Assembly: GCF_030064165.1 (NCBI RefSeq)
Contig: NZ_CP125947.1
Location: forward strand, 248,001-312,000
DNA from: Comamonas resistens
GTDB lineage: Bacteria > Pseudomonadota > Gammaproteobacteria > Burkholderiales > Burkholderiaceae_C
Reading direction: 5' to 3'
Length of the DNA: 64,000 nucleotides
Of this stretch, positions 34,270 through 42,799 are shown in pieces (position 1 is the stretch's first letter; each line of letters begins with the position of its first letter). The notes under the pieces were generated by a model. It searched no databases. It was not told where the DNA came from and saw only the letters and a program-made list of their open reading frames with translations. The position numbers and the translations under genes were made by a program.

Positions 34270-35499
34270 ATGGGCAAGACATCGCTGGATAAATCGAAGA
34301 TCAAGTTTCTGCTGCTGGAAGGTATTCACCCATCGGCGCTCAAGGTGCTGAGCGATGCGGGCTACACCAATGTGGAGGCGCTGTCCGGTGCGCTGGAGGG
34401 CGAGGAGCTCAAGCGCAAGATCGCCGATGTGCACTTTGTAGGCATCCGCTCGCGCACGCAGCTGACCGAGGAAGTGTTTGCCGCCGCGCAAAAGCTCGTG
34501 GCCGTAGGGTGTTTCTGCATCGGCACCAACCAGGTGGACCTCAACGCAGCGCGCGAGCGTGGTGTGGTGGTCTTCAACGCACCTTACTCGAACACCCGCT
34601 CCGTGGCCGAACTGGTGCTGGGCGAGGCCATCCTGCTGCTGCGCGGCATTCCCGAGAAGAACGCCGTATCCCACCGGGGCGGCTGGAAGAAGAGCGCAGA
34701 GAACTCCTTCGAGATTCGCGGCAAGACGCTGGGCATTGTCGGCTATGGCTCCATCGGTACGCAGCTGTCGGTGCTGGCCGAAGGCCTGGGCATGAAGGTC
34801 ATCTTCCACGACGTGGTCACCAAGCTGCCGCTGGGCAACGCCCACCAGGCTGCCAGCCTGAACGAGCTGCTGGGCCGGGCCGATATCGTGACCCTGCATG
34901 TGCCCGAGCTGGCTTCCACCCACGGCATGCTGGGTGCGGCGCAGATTGCGGCCATGAAGCCGGGCAGCATTCTGATCAATGCTTCGCGCGGCACCGTGGT
35001 CGATATCGAGGCACTGGCCGAAGCCCTCAAGGCCGGCAAGCTGCTGGGTGCGGCCATCGACGTTTTTCCCAAGGAGCCCAAGAGCAACAAGGATGAGTTC
35101 CTCTCGCCGCTGCGCGGCATGGACAACGTCATCCTCACGCCGCATATCGGTGGCTCCACCATGGAGGCTCAGGCCAATATCGGCCTTGAAGTGGCGGAAA
35201 AACTGGTCAAGTACAGCGACAACGGAACGACCACCTCGGCCGTCAACTTCCCCGAAGTGGCACTGCCCGAGCACCCGGGCAACAACCGCATCCTGCATGT
35301 GCACGAGAACCGCCCCGGCATTCTCTCGGCCATCAACCAGGTGTTTGCCGACAACGGCATCAATATTGCCGGTCAGTACCTGCGTACCGACGAAAAGGTC
35401 GGCTATGTGGTGATCGATATCGACGCCAAGTCCTCGGCGCTGGCGCTGGAAAAGCTGGCGCAGATTGCTGGCACCATCCGCTGCCGGGTTCTGTTCTAA
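34270..35499 (+). CDS. serA: D-3-phosphoglycerate dehydrogenase
   Basis: A 409-residue enzyme like the E. coli protein. It catalyses the first step of serine synthesis, 3-phosphoglycerate to 3-phosphohydroxypyruvate. The NAD-binding motif GYGSIGTQLSVLAEGLGM is near residue 157. VGIRSRTQLT, NASRGTVVDIEAL and the catalytic His in LTPHIGGST are present. The C-terminal ACT domain (LHVHENRPGILSAINQVFAD) is the serine-feedback site in this type. A terminator lies 13 bp past the stop. Confidence 0.95.
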   Translation: MGKTSLDKSKIKFLLLEGIHPSALKVLSDAGYTNVEALSGALEGEELKRKIADVHFVGIRSRTQLTEEVFAAAQKLVAVGCFCIGTNQVDLNAARERGVVVFNAPYSNTRSVAELVLGEAILLLRGIPEKNAVSHRGGWKKSAENSFEIRGKTLGIVGYGSIGTQLSVLAEGLGMKVIFHDVVTKLPLGNAHQAASLNELLGRADIVTLHVPELASTHGMLGAAQIAAMKPGSILINASRGTVVDIEALAEALKAGKLLGAAIDVFPKEPKSNKDEFLSPLRGMDNVILTPHIGGSTMEAQANIGLEVAEKLVKYSDNGTTTSAVNFPEVALPEHPGNNRILHVHENRPGILSAINQVFADNGINIAGQYLRTDEKVGYVVIDIDAKSSALALEKLAQIAGTIRCRVLF

Positions 35500-35511
35500 G
35501 GCCGCCAGCAC

Positions 35512-35538
35512 AAAAAGGAAGCTTCGGCTTCCTTTTTT
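35512..35538. terminator. Terminator after serA
   Basis: AAAAAGGAAGC, loop TTCG, GCTTCCTTTTTT: a strong and nearly symmetric hairpin. Its T-tail fuses with a TGATAGC-family repeat (35533-35562). Confidence 0.92.
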
Positions 35539-35562
35539 GATAGCTGCATGCGCTTTACAGGT
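35533..35562 (+). repeat. TGATAGC-family repeat
   Basis: TTTTTTGATAGCTGCATGCG followed by CTTTACAGG, joined to the serA terminator. Confidence 0.65.
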
Positions 35563-35584
35563 AAGACCTTAAGGGCAAAAAAGC

Positions 35585-36082
35585 TTATTTTCTGGCTGGG
35601 CCCACATGAGCCTGGAGCTGGGAGCGCAGCTCTCCAAGAACGGCTTGATCGGGGTCTGCGACCTTGGGCACGATGTAATAGAGATTGGGTTGCAGATACA
35701 GCAGCATGAATTCGGCGTTCTCGGCCCATTGGATGAGAAAGTTCCAGGGCACTCTGGATTCTCCCTGGCTGGAGCGCATCGTCAGCTCACCATCGCTCAG
35801 CTCCAGTGTCTGGGCCTGATGCATGGCCGGATAGCGGCGATAGGCGCGTTGGGCCATGGGGCGGACATACATCTGAAAGCTGGAGGTGGCTACCAGCACA
35901 TAAATGGCGCCACCCACGGCCAGCCAATAGGTCTTGAGCCGAAGGCTGGTCACAAAGATCAGCACGCCCAGGATGGCCATCAGATAACGCAGCCAGTGGG
36001 TCCAGCGGGGTCTGAGCTGGGCATGCAGGCGCAGTGCCGCGACATATTGCTCTTCGTCGATGTGATAGGTCAGAGAGGCCAT
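35585..36082 (-). CDS. YcxB-like membrane protein
   Basis: A 165-residue protein with two hydrophobic helices (about residues 30-67: WLRYLMAILGVLIFVTSLRL, then WLAVGGAIYVLVATSSFQMY). A soluble C-terminal domain contains LELSDGELTMRSSQGESRVP and FLIQWAENAEFMLLYLQPNL, which resembles the YcxB family C-terminus. The function is unknown. I chose ATG 36082 (MASLTYHIDEEQ). A decayed copy of the same domain lies at 40262-40430. Confidence 0.65.
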   Translation of the reverse strand: MASLTYHIDEEQYVAALRLHAQLRPRWTHWLRYLMAILGVLIFVTSLRLKTYWLAVGGAIYVLVATSSFQMYVRPMAQRAYRRYPAMHQAQTLELSDGELTMRSSQGESRVPWNFLIQWAENAEFMLLYLQPNLYYIVPKVADPDQAVLGELRSQLQAHVGPARK

Positions 36083-36179
36083 GGCGGCGATGATACGGGC
36101 TGGCCCGGGCGTGCTGGCTCGACTCGCGCTGCCCGGCCGCTTGCCCTGATGGGGTTCTTGGATCAGTGAGAGTGAAACC

Positions 36180-37010
36180 ATGAAACGTGGATTTTTTGTG
36201 CCTGCGGCGCAGGCAGACGGCGGTGAGCAACCCTACCGGCGGGGCAATTTCAGCTGCGCCCATGAATGGCTGGAAGACGTCGGCGGCATGGATGAGCTGC
36301 TGCAGGTGCTGGATGCGCTGAGCGCTGCCGACCCGCTGCACCGTTATCTGTGCACGCTGGATGACATCAGCCAGTGCAGCTATACCTGCGGACATGCGGG
36401 GCAGGATGACCGCCTGTATCTGGAGGAGACCGGTGAGGACGGCATGGACTGGGACGACCCTGTTCAGCTGGCCGCCTGGGAGCAGGCGTCGCTGCAGCAT
36501 CGCATCCGCCAGATGGGCCATCCCGAGCTGATCCAAAGCTGGGATCAGGTCTGCGGCACGCTGGCCACGGCGGCCTGCGACGTGAAGGCCCTGTTGCAGG
36601 CCAACCGGGAGCCGGACGCGCTGCTTGACGATGTGGTCTATGTGCAGCGCATTCCGGTGCCGGCGGAGGACCTCAAGATCGCTGCCCAGCCCAATGGCTA
36701 TTTCAGCGCCGACTGGGACACGTTTCAGAACCACGCCATCATCCGCCACCTAGCCGGGCAGCACGGTTATCGCTTTTTCGGCATGGGCGCAGCCTGGATG
36801 GGGTTTGTGCGGGCCGAGCCGTTGACAGCCGAACAGGCCGTGCGCCTGGTGGCTGACCTGCGGGATCTCTATGGCCGTGGACGGGAGCAGGTAGTTGCCC
36901 ATGCGGGCTGGAGCGAGCTGCAGCAGCTGCTGCAAGGCCAGCGCCTGCTGATGCTGGGCTATGTGGAAAACCTGTCCGAGTCGCTGGGAATGGATGATGA
37001 GGAGTGCTGA
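36180..37010 (+). CDS. Protein of unknown function
   Basis: A 276-residue soluble, acidic protein without signal peptide or membrane segment. Features are MKRGFFVPAAQADGGEQPYR, a Cys pair in YTCGHAGQDDRLYLEETGED, several Trp/Asp motifs (DGMDWDDPVQLAAWEQ) and an acidic end MDDEEC. Codon use matches the neighbours, so it does not look recently acquired. I do not recognise a family. It is divergent from the YcxB-like gene and is followed by a 447-bp gap. Confidence 0.65.
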   Translation: MKRGFFVPAAQADGGEQPYRRGNFSCAHEWLEDVGGMDELLQVLDALSAADPLHRYLCTLDDISQCSYTCGHAGQDDRLYLEETGEDGMDWDDPVQLAAWEQASLQHRIRQMGHPELIQSWDQVCGTLATAACDVKALLQANREPDALLDDVVYVQRIPVPAEDLKIAAQPNGYFSADWDTFQNHAIIRHLAGQHGYRFFGMGAAWMGFVRAEPLTAEQAVRLVADLRDLYGRGREQVVAHAGWSELQQLLQGQRLLMLGYVENLSESLGMDDEEC

Positions 37011-37023
37011 GCTACTTGCAATC

Positions 37024-37065
37024 TGATAGCTGCTTGCGCTTGAGTATCAAGGGCTGGGGGCTTGA
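37024..37065 (+). repeat. TGATAGC-family repeat, long form
   Basis: TGATAGCTGCTTGCGCTTGA, then GTATCAAGGGCTGGGGGCTTGA, 13 nt after the preceding gene's stop. Confidence 0.7.
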
Positions 37066-37352
37066 AAGGCATTGAGATTCCAGCGCTTGCGGAGTCTGGG
37101 CTGGGCGTTCCCGGTTACAAGAGCTTACCGTGTGCCGCTCTCGTCGGAATGTGTTTTTGAGGGGCGGTGCAGGTGCAGCGCTTAAGCTTGGGCGCAATCC
37201 CCCCTGTCCATGCTCCTGTCGCTGCACAACGGCCCCGGTGCTGGTTCAGGTTTTTCATTCACTTCCATGGCAACGCGCCAATGCTGCCGATAGACAACAA
37301 CGGCCAGACCGTGCCTGACTTCACAGCCCAGGCCTGCGCCCAGAGCCGACAC

Positions 37353-37445
37353 GACTTATGCAAATCAGGTTCAAGCCAGAAATTTGCCCTGTGGGATCGC
37401 TCCCTGTGCATCCGCAGTGGCGGCCTAGCTTGTTTGCGTAAGTCC
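37353..37445 (-). repeat. Inverted-end element, copy 2 of 3
   Basis: On the minus strand it opens GGACTTACGCAAACAAGC, continues through GCGGATGCACAGGGAGCG and closes TTGAACCTGATTTGCATAAG. It matches the copy at 42678 closely. It ends 12 nt before the start of the zinc-ribbon gene, in inverted orientation relative to that gene. Confidence 0.8.
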
Positions 37446-37457
37446 TAGCCTATAAAC

Positions 37458-38765
37458 ATGGTCAAGACCTCCCGAACCTACTTCTGTCCGCAATGCGGGG
37501 CCCGGCGCAGTCATCCCGTCGCGGGCCTCAGCGGCCAGCATGTCTGCGAGAGCTGCGGTACCACGTTTGCGGTGGGGACCGGCGCTACTCCCGATGTCAC
37601 TGCCTTGCCTTTGCAAGCGCACCGGCAACTGCTGGACAGGTACCGCAATGCCGTGATCGCGGTGGTGCTGGCGCTGGTGGCCGCCATGTTCCTGCTGCCG
37701 CTGCTGGTGGATCTGAAAAAAAGCAGCCGCACCGTGGCTGCGGCGCAGAGCCGGGGCAGAGCCGATATGTCGGCCCTGCATGAAGCGGGTGGCAAGTTCA
37801 GCCGCATTGATGTGTACAAAAACCGCACCGACCAGAACGAGGATGAATACCGGATCGAGGTCAGCGACATGCAAAGCGGTGCCGCCCTGTCGCAGCCACA
37901 GTTCTACCGTTTTCCCTGGATGCAGAACGGAGGGGAATTCAAGAACTTCAGCGACGGCAATCTCTATTTGCAGCTCAAGGAGGCGACGGTGCTGCGTTTT
38001 GACCCCGGGGCGCAGCAGTTTGTGGACCTCAGCCCTTTGCTGATGGCCCAGTTCCCGAGCGAGTTGGGCGTGGGCCTGGCCGGAGTTCGCTTCTCCTATG
38101 ACGACAGGCCGGACTGCCTTCAGGTCGTGACCAATGATGGCCGCAAATACCATGTGTACTGGGTGGCGGGCCAGATTCTGGACGCCGAAGTCGCGAGCCA
38201 GCTCGATGAGCAGCGAGCTGCCAAGGCTCGCCAGACCCGCAAGTACTACCGCTATGCCCCCCTGGACAAGGGATCGTCGTTGGAGAAGCGCTTTCTGCTG
38301 GTGCAGTACTGGAACAAATACGAAAACGGCCAGCCCCAGTACCTGACCCACTTCGAGCTCAAGCCCCTGGAGGAAGCTGGGAGTTTTGATCGCGATGTCG
38401 GTGGCGGTTATGCCGTCAGCCATTATTCGGTCACTCGCGGTCTGGTGAGGCTGGAGGTGATCGATGCCACGCCGCGTTTCCAGGCCGAGGTGCTGGCGGA
38501 GAACGCCACACGTCTGTTGCTGTCCTATAGCGCCACGCCGGAGCAGGGCAAGGGGCGCATGCTGCAGTTGCTGGACAAGCAGAACAATCAGATCGTCTGG
38601 AGCCGGGATGTGGCCCAGATCCCTTTGCTGGCGCGCGAGCGCGGCGGCATCTATGCCAGGGCCCAGGGCCTGCCCTCGGGCTTTTTCATGCAGGGCAGCA
38701 GCCTGGAGCCCGGCTATCTGATGGATAACCAAGGGGAGCTGGTGCACGAGTTTTCGTGGCGCTAA
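37458..38765 (+). CDS. Membrane-anchored zinc-ribbon protein, first of a tandem pair
   Basis: A 435-residue protein. A zinc ribbon at the N-terminus has Cys10-x2-Cys13 and Cys30-x2-Cys33 (FCPQCGAR, VCESCGTT). One transmembrane helix spans about 63-86 (AVIAVVLALVAAMFLLPLLV), followed by about 345 residues probably outside the membrane. That part contains FKNFSDGNLYLQL, HVYWVAGQILDAEV and LPSGFFMQGSSLEPGYLMDN, all with counterparts in the next gene. The outer domain looks beta-rich. I know no function. The start lies 12 nt after an inverted-end element. Confidence 0.75.
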   Translation: MVKTSRTYFCPQCGARRSHPVAGLSGQHVCESCGTTFAVGTGATPDVTALPLQAHRQLLDRYRNAVIAVVLALVAAMFLLPLLVDLKKSSRTVAAAQSRGRADMSALHEAGGKFSRIDVYKNRTDQNEDEYRIEVSDMQSGAALSQPQFYRFPWMQNGGEFKNFSDGNLYLQLKEATVLRFDPGAQQFVDLSPLLMAQFPSELGVGLAGVRFSYDDRPDCLQVVTNDGRKYHVYWVAGQILDAEVASQLDEQRAAKARQTRKYYRYAPLDKGSSLEKRFLLVQYWNKYENGQPQYLTHFELKPLEEAGSFDRDVGGGYAVSHYSVTRGLVRLEVIDATPRFQAEVLAENATRLLLSYSATPEQGKGRMLQLLDKQNNQIVWSRDVAQIPLLARERGGIYARAQGLPSGFFMQGSSLEPGYLMDNQGELVHEFSWR

Positions 38766-38810
38766 GGGTTGCGCAGAACATAGAAAGAAAACACAGAAAG
38801 AGCACAGGAC

Positions 38811-40148
38811 ATGGCCGTACAGATCACAACCCTTGTCTGCCCACAATGCGGGTCGGGCCGCTGCACCAAGGCGGCGGGCACACCCAATCTGTTCGCCTGC
38901 AGTGCCTGCGGCACGGAGTTCGTACTCAGCGACAGCAACGCACCCAAGGAAATGCGTGTCATCCACAGCATGGATGCCGGGCAGTTCAACAGCCTCAAGA
39001 GCCTCAAATACCTGCCGCTGGGCCTTGGTGTGGTGGTGGCGCTGGCCGTTGCTGCCCCTCTGGTGCTGAGCATGCTGCGTGCGGCGGTACCGGCGGCGGT
39101 CGATCATGGGCAGTTGCAGGCATCCACCGTTTATGAAACGGCGAACGGCCAGTTCAATGTGGTGCGCGTGCTGGAAAAAACCGAGGGCCGCAGCGATGAC
39201 TATCAGATCCTCGTCAACAGCCTGGACAACGGCAAGAAACTGGCCGAGCCGCTGGCGCTGAGCTACCAGCGCACCACGCTGTCGCAGAACCCGCAGCTTG
39301 CCCATTTTTCGGACGGCAGCATCTTTCTCATCATGAATGCGCAAAAGCTCTTTCGCCTCGACCAGAGCAGTGCGCGCTTTATGCCGCTGGACGACGAGCT
39401 GGTCAACCGCCATGCTTCGCAACTGGGCACGGGCATTTCCAGCATCGAGCTGGCCGGCAGCGACAAGCCCGATGCCCTGATCGTCACCAGCAACAGGGGC
39501 GAACGCTTCTACGTCTACTGGCTCACGCAGCAGATCCTGCCGCTGGCGCGGCTTTATGAGGACTTCCGGCAGCGGCCTTTTGCCAGCTATACCGAGACGC
39601 TGCAAAGCTATGCCTTTGCGACGCTGGACGTGGGCAGTGCCGCCAGCTCGCCCGGCCTGCTGGTGCGCTACACGCAGAAGGTGCGCGCCGGCGAATATCC
39701 GAAGCGGCCCGAGCTGAGCATGCAGTCCAGCCAGGAAGAGCAGGTCAAGGCGCTGTCCGGCGACTACCAGCGCATCACCGCGGACTGGGTGGTGATGGAC
39801 AAGATGCTGCGTGAGTCTGGCGTGACCGAGTTGCGCCTGGTGGAGCCCGTGCAGAAACGTTATCGCGGCGTGGTGCTGGCACAGAACGCGCAGCGCGTGC
39901 TCATCGTCTTCAACACTACGCCGGTCACCGACCAGGGCCGTGTGCTGCAGCTGCTGGACCTGGCCACGGGCCAGCCGGTATGGAGCCGCACGCTGGAGCA
40001 ACTGCCCCAGATCACGGGCAATGGCAGCTATCTGTCCGCCGATGGCCTGCCCTCAGGCTTTTATCTGCGCTCGGATGAGAGAACGCCCTCGCTGCTGATC
40101 GACAACCAGGGGCAGATCCTGCATGACTTCAGCCCCAAACGTGGCTGA
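38811..40148 (+). CDS. Membrane-anchored zinc-ribbon protein, second of a tandem pair
   Basis: A 445-residue paralogue of the preceding protein. The ribbon cysteines fall at the same positions (10, 13, 30, 33; VCPQCGSG, ACSACGTE), with an extra Cys18. One helix (about 68-88, LGLGVVVALAVAAPLVLSML) leads to a large outer domain with matching blocks: LAHFSDGSIFLIM, FYVYWLTQQILPLARL, GRVLQLLDLATGQPVWSRTL and LPSGFYLRSDERTPSLLIDN. It begins 45 bp after its partner and is probably cotranscribed. The pair arose by tandem duplication and then diverged. Function unknown. Confidence 0.75.
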   Translation: MAVQITTLVCPQCGSGRCTKAAGTPNLFACSACGTEFVLSDSNAPKEMRVIHSMDAGQFNSLKSLKYLPLGLGVVVALAVAAPLVLSMLRAAVPAAVDHGQLQASTVYETANGQFNVVRVLEKTEGRSDDYQILVNSLDNGKKLAEPLALSYQRTTLSQNPQLAHFSDGSIFLIMNAQKLFRLDQSSARFMPLDDELVNRHASQLGTGISSIELAGSDKPDALIVTSNRGERFYVYWLTQQILPLARLYEDFRQRPFASYTETLQSYAFATLDVGSAASSPGLLVRYTQKVRAGEYPKRPELSMQSSQEEQVKALSGDYQRITADWVVMDKMLRESGVTELRLVEPVQKRYRGVVLAQNAQRVLIVFNTTPVTDQGRVLQLLDLATGQPVWSRTLEQLPQITGNGSYLSADGLPSGFYLRSDERTPSLLIDNQGQILHDFSPKRG

Positions 40149-40228
40149 TGCTGTTTATTTGATCTGAGATCTGCTTGTCTTGTTGGCGGGCAAGACCTGG
40201 CCTTTGCTGCAGGTGCCAACGCAATGCA

Positions 40229-40280
40229 TTTTTGATAGCTGCCTGCGCTGACTGTGTAAAGGGGAGGGCCTGATTCGGCA
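40229..40280 (+). repeat. TGATAGC-family repeat, long form
   Basis: TTTTTGATAGCTGCCTGCGC, TGACTGTGTAAAGGGGAGGG, CCTGATTCGG. It overlaps the broken end of the YcxB-like remnant. Confidence 0.65.
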
Positions 40281-40430
40281 TTCTCGGCCCGCTCAATGAT
40301 GACGCGCCAGGGCAGCTTGCTCCTGCCCGTTCCCGATTGCATGCGCTGCATCGCTTGCCGCACGGTGAGCGCCCCGGGCAGGGTGATGCCGCGGAAGATA
40401 GCCCACGGAGGAATCGTGTAATGCGATGTC
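40262..40430 (-). pseudogene. Remnant of a YcxB-like gene
   Basis: The minus strand encodes LPGALTVRQAMQRMQSGTG followed by RSKLPWRVIIERAENAE. This resembles the C-terminal domain of the intact protein at 35585-36082 (ELTMRSSQGESRVPW...LIQWAENAE). There is no start codon in a sensible place and the similarity stops at a dispersed repeat, so it appears to be a truncated leftover copy. Confidence 0.5.
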
Positions 40431-40663
40431 TGCCAACGCCAGTCAATAATGGCGGTAGTAAAGTCCCGGGCCCGGCATCAGCCTGCCGGTCAGGGCCTGG
40501 AGTTCGCATGCAGCCACTGGGCGCCGACATATGGGTCTTTGGAGACCGTGTAGGCCTGTTCGGTCAGGTGGGGAGGTATACGGGCCGGCAACAGCATGGC
40601 GCCGTCGGGAAAACCGGAGCGTGGGAGCAGAGAGCACACCGGCTCGCATCAACGATTGCAGTT

Positions 40664-42664
40664 ATGGAAAAAAATACTTTATCGCGTGAATTCACGCTGC
40701 GCGGCGTCATTCTGGGCGCGCTCATCACGCTGGCCTTCACGGCGGCCAATGTCTATCTGGGCCTCAAGGTCGGGTTGACCTTTGCCTCGGCCATCCCGGC
40801 GGCCGTGATCTCCATGGCGCTGCTGTACCGCTTCAAGGATTCCAACATTCTCGAGAACAATCTGGTGCAGACCCAGGCCTCGGCCGCGGGCACGCTGTCG
40901 TCGGTGATCTTCGTGCTGCCGGCGCTGCTGATGCTGGGCCTGTGGTCGGGCTTTCCGTTCTGGCAGACGGCACTGATCTGCGCGGCCGGCGGCACGCTGG
41001 GCGTGCTCTACACCGTGCCGCTGCGCCGTGTGATGGTGGTGCAGTCCGATCTGCCCTATCCCGAAGGCGTGGCCGCAGCCGAGGTGCTGCGCGTGGGCGA
41101 GAGCCAGCGCCATCAAAGCGACGCCTCTGCCGGTACGCCGCGCTCGGGCCTGCGTGATCTGGGCTGGGGCGCGGCTCTGGCGGCGCTGTTCGGCTTTCTG
41201 AGCGGCGGCCTGCGCGTGCTGGGTGAGGCCATCAATCTCTGGATTCCCGTGGGCGGCGTGGCTCTGCGCGTGGCCGCAGGCTTTTCGCCGGCGCTGCTGG
41301 CCGCGGGTTACCTCATGGGCGCGGCTGCGGGTGTAGCCGTCTTGGTGGGTCTGGTGCTGTGCTGGGGTGTGGTCGTGCCCTGGCTCACGGCCCACGCCAC
41401 ACCGGCCGCTGGCCAGGCCGTCAGCGACCTGGCCAGCCAGCTGTGGAGCGGCAAGGCGCGCTTTCTGGGCGCCGGTGTGATCGGCATCTCGGCGCTGTGG
41501 ACCGTGGGCACGCTGGCCGGTCCCATCATCCAGGCCATCCGCAGGCAGCCCGCTCGCGCGTCGGGCAGCTCGGCTGCGGCGGGCGACGAAACCGACAAGG
41601 ACATGCCGCGCAGCTGGATGTTGCTCATCGGTCTGGCCGCGCTGGCCGTGCTGTTCCTGGTCGTCAACGGCTTTGTGCACGAGCATATGCCCGAGCTGTC
41701 GGATGCCGCGCGCTACGGGCTGGCGGCGCTATGCGTGCTGTTTGCCGCCGTGTTCGGCTTTTTGGTCGCGGCGGCCTGCGGCTATATGGCGGGCCTCGTG
41801 GGCTCGTCGGCCAGCCCCATTTCGGGCATAGGCATCATCGCCACCATTCTCATGGCGCTGGCGCTGCTGGGGCTGCATGCTACGGTGCCCGCCTTCGCGC
41901 AAAGCGTCTCGGGCCAGCTCGGTGTGGCGCTGGTTCTGTTCATGGTCTCCGTCATCCTGGCCATGGCCTCTATCTCCAACGACAACCTGCAGGATCTGAA
42001 GACCGGTTACCTGGTCGGCGCCACGCCCTGGCGTCAGCAGGTGGTGCTGATCATCGGCTGCCTGGTCGGCGCAGCCGTGATCCCGCCCGTGCTGGACCTG
42101 CTCTACAACGCCTACGGCTTTGCTGGCTCGTTGCCGCGCGCAGGCATGGACCCCAGCCAGGCGCTGGCTGCCCCCCAGGCCACACTGATGAAGCAGATCG
42201 CCACCGGCATCTTCAGTGGCTCGCTGGACTGGACCATGCTGGGTCTGGGCGTGGCGGTCGGCGTGGTCGTCATCGTGCTGGACGTGGTGCTGCGCAACAG
42301 TGGCAAGGGCGCGCTGCCGCCGCTGGCCGTGGGCCTGGGCATCTACCTGCCGCCCACCATCGGCCTGACGCTGACCATCGGTGCCGTGCTGGGCTTTTTC
42401 CTGCAGCGCGCCATCAAGGCCTACGGCCAGCGTCTGGGCAAGGACTGGGCGGCTGCGGCCGAAGAGCGCGGCTTGCTGCTGGCCTCGGGCCTGATCGTGG
42501 GAGAAAGCCTGATGGGCATAGTCATTGCCGCGCTGATCGGCTTCAGCGGCAAGGATGCGCCGCTGGCCATCGTGGGCGCGGATTTCGCCCCTGCCATGTG
42601 GCTGGGCCTGCTGTGCTTTGCGGCCCTGTGCGCCTTCTTCTACAAGCGGGTGCTGAGCCGCTAA
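40664..42664 (+). CDS. OPT family oligopeptide transporter
   Basis: A 666-residue, very hydrophobic protein with about 14-16 membrane helices. The start MEKNTLSREFTLRGVILGAL, then TAANVYLGLKVGLTFASAIP, is characteristic of bacterial OPT/YSL-type transporters, as is FKDSNILENNLVQTQASAAG. A soluble loop near residues 285-310 (RRQPARASGSSAAAGDETDK) splits the two halves. OPT proteins use the proton gradient to import peptides or metal chelates; the substrate here is unknown. An inverted-end element follows the stop. Confidence 0.9.
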   Translation: MEKNTLSREFTLRGVILGALITLAFTAANVYLGLKVGLTFASAIPAAVISMALLYRFKDSNILENNLVQTQASAAGTLSSVIFVLPALLMLGLWSGFPFWQTALICAAGGTLGVLYTVPLRRVMVVQSDLPYPEGVAAAEVLRVGESQRHQSDASAGTPRSGLRDLGWGAALAALFGFLSGGLRVLGEAINLWIPVGGVALRVAAGFSPALLAAGYLMGAAAGVAVLVGLVLCWGVVVPWLTAHATPAAGQAVSDLASQLWSGKARFLGAGVIGISALWTVGTLAGPIIQAIRRQPARASGSSAAAGDETDKDMPRSWMLLIGLAALAVLFLVVNGFVHEHMPELSDAARYGLAALCVLFAAVFGFLVAAACGYMAGLVGSSASPISGIGIIATILMALALLGLHATVPAFAQSVSGQLGVALVLFMVSVILAMASISNDNLQDLKTGYLVGATPWRQQVVLIIGCLVGAAVIPPVLDLLYNAYGFAGSLPRAGMDPSQALAAPQATLMKQIATGIFSGSLDWTMLGLGVAVGVVVIVLDVVLRNSGKGALPPLAVGLGIYLPPTIGLTLTIGAVLGFFLQRAIKAYGQRLGKDWAAAAEERGLLLASGLIVGESLMGIVIAALIGFSGKDAPLAIVGADFAPAMWLGLLCFAALCAFFYKRVLSR

Positions 42665-42677
42665 AGTAGCCCGTAGA

Positions 42678-42770
42678 GGACTTACGCAAACAGGCCGGGC
42701 CGCTGAGGCGGATGCACAGGGAATGCACCCATGGTGCAAACGTCTTGTTTGAACCTGATTTGCGCAAGTC
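42678..42770 (+). repeat. Inverted-end element, copy 3 of 3
   Basis: Opens GGACTTACGCAAACAGGCCG and closes GAACCTGATTTGCGCAAGTC. GACTTACGCAAA and TTTGCGCAAGTC are inverted repeats with one mismatch. An internal hairpin TGCACC-CAT-GGTGCA is present. It ends 29 nt before the start of the thioesterase gene. Confidence 0.8.
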
Positions 42771-42799
42771 GTGCCGTTTTTTCTACCGCATCACCACCC

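Larger units (their letters stand above)
37011..37457. other. 447-bp non-coding gap with repeats and a possible gene remnant
   Basis: It holds a TGATAGC-family repeat (37024-37065) and the second inverted-end element (37353-37445). Between them an ATG at 37281 opens a well-coded stretch MLPIDNNGQTVPDFTAQACA, ending where the element begins, which may be the stump of a lost gene. Nothing else is supported. Confidence 0.5.
40149..40663. other. 515-bp gap with repeat and gene remnant
   Basis: It contains a TGATAGC-family repeat (40229-40280), a decayed YcxB-like fragment (40262-40430) and, from 40441 to the OPT start, GC-rich DNA where I see no gene or clear promoter. Confidence 0.5.

Noticed and set aside
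37167..37448. Small plus-strand frame across the inverted-end element
   Set aside because: It runs through a repeat and is Arg/Cys-rich noise.
37425..40001. Very long minus-strand open frame opposite the zinc-ribbon genes
   Set aside because: It mirrors two well-supported plus-strand genes, and its predicted protein is His/Gln/Arg-rich without domains, as expected from the antisense of GC-rich codons.
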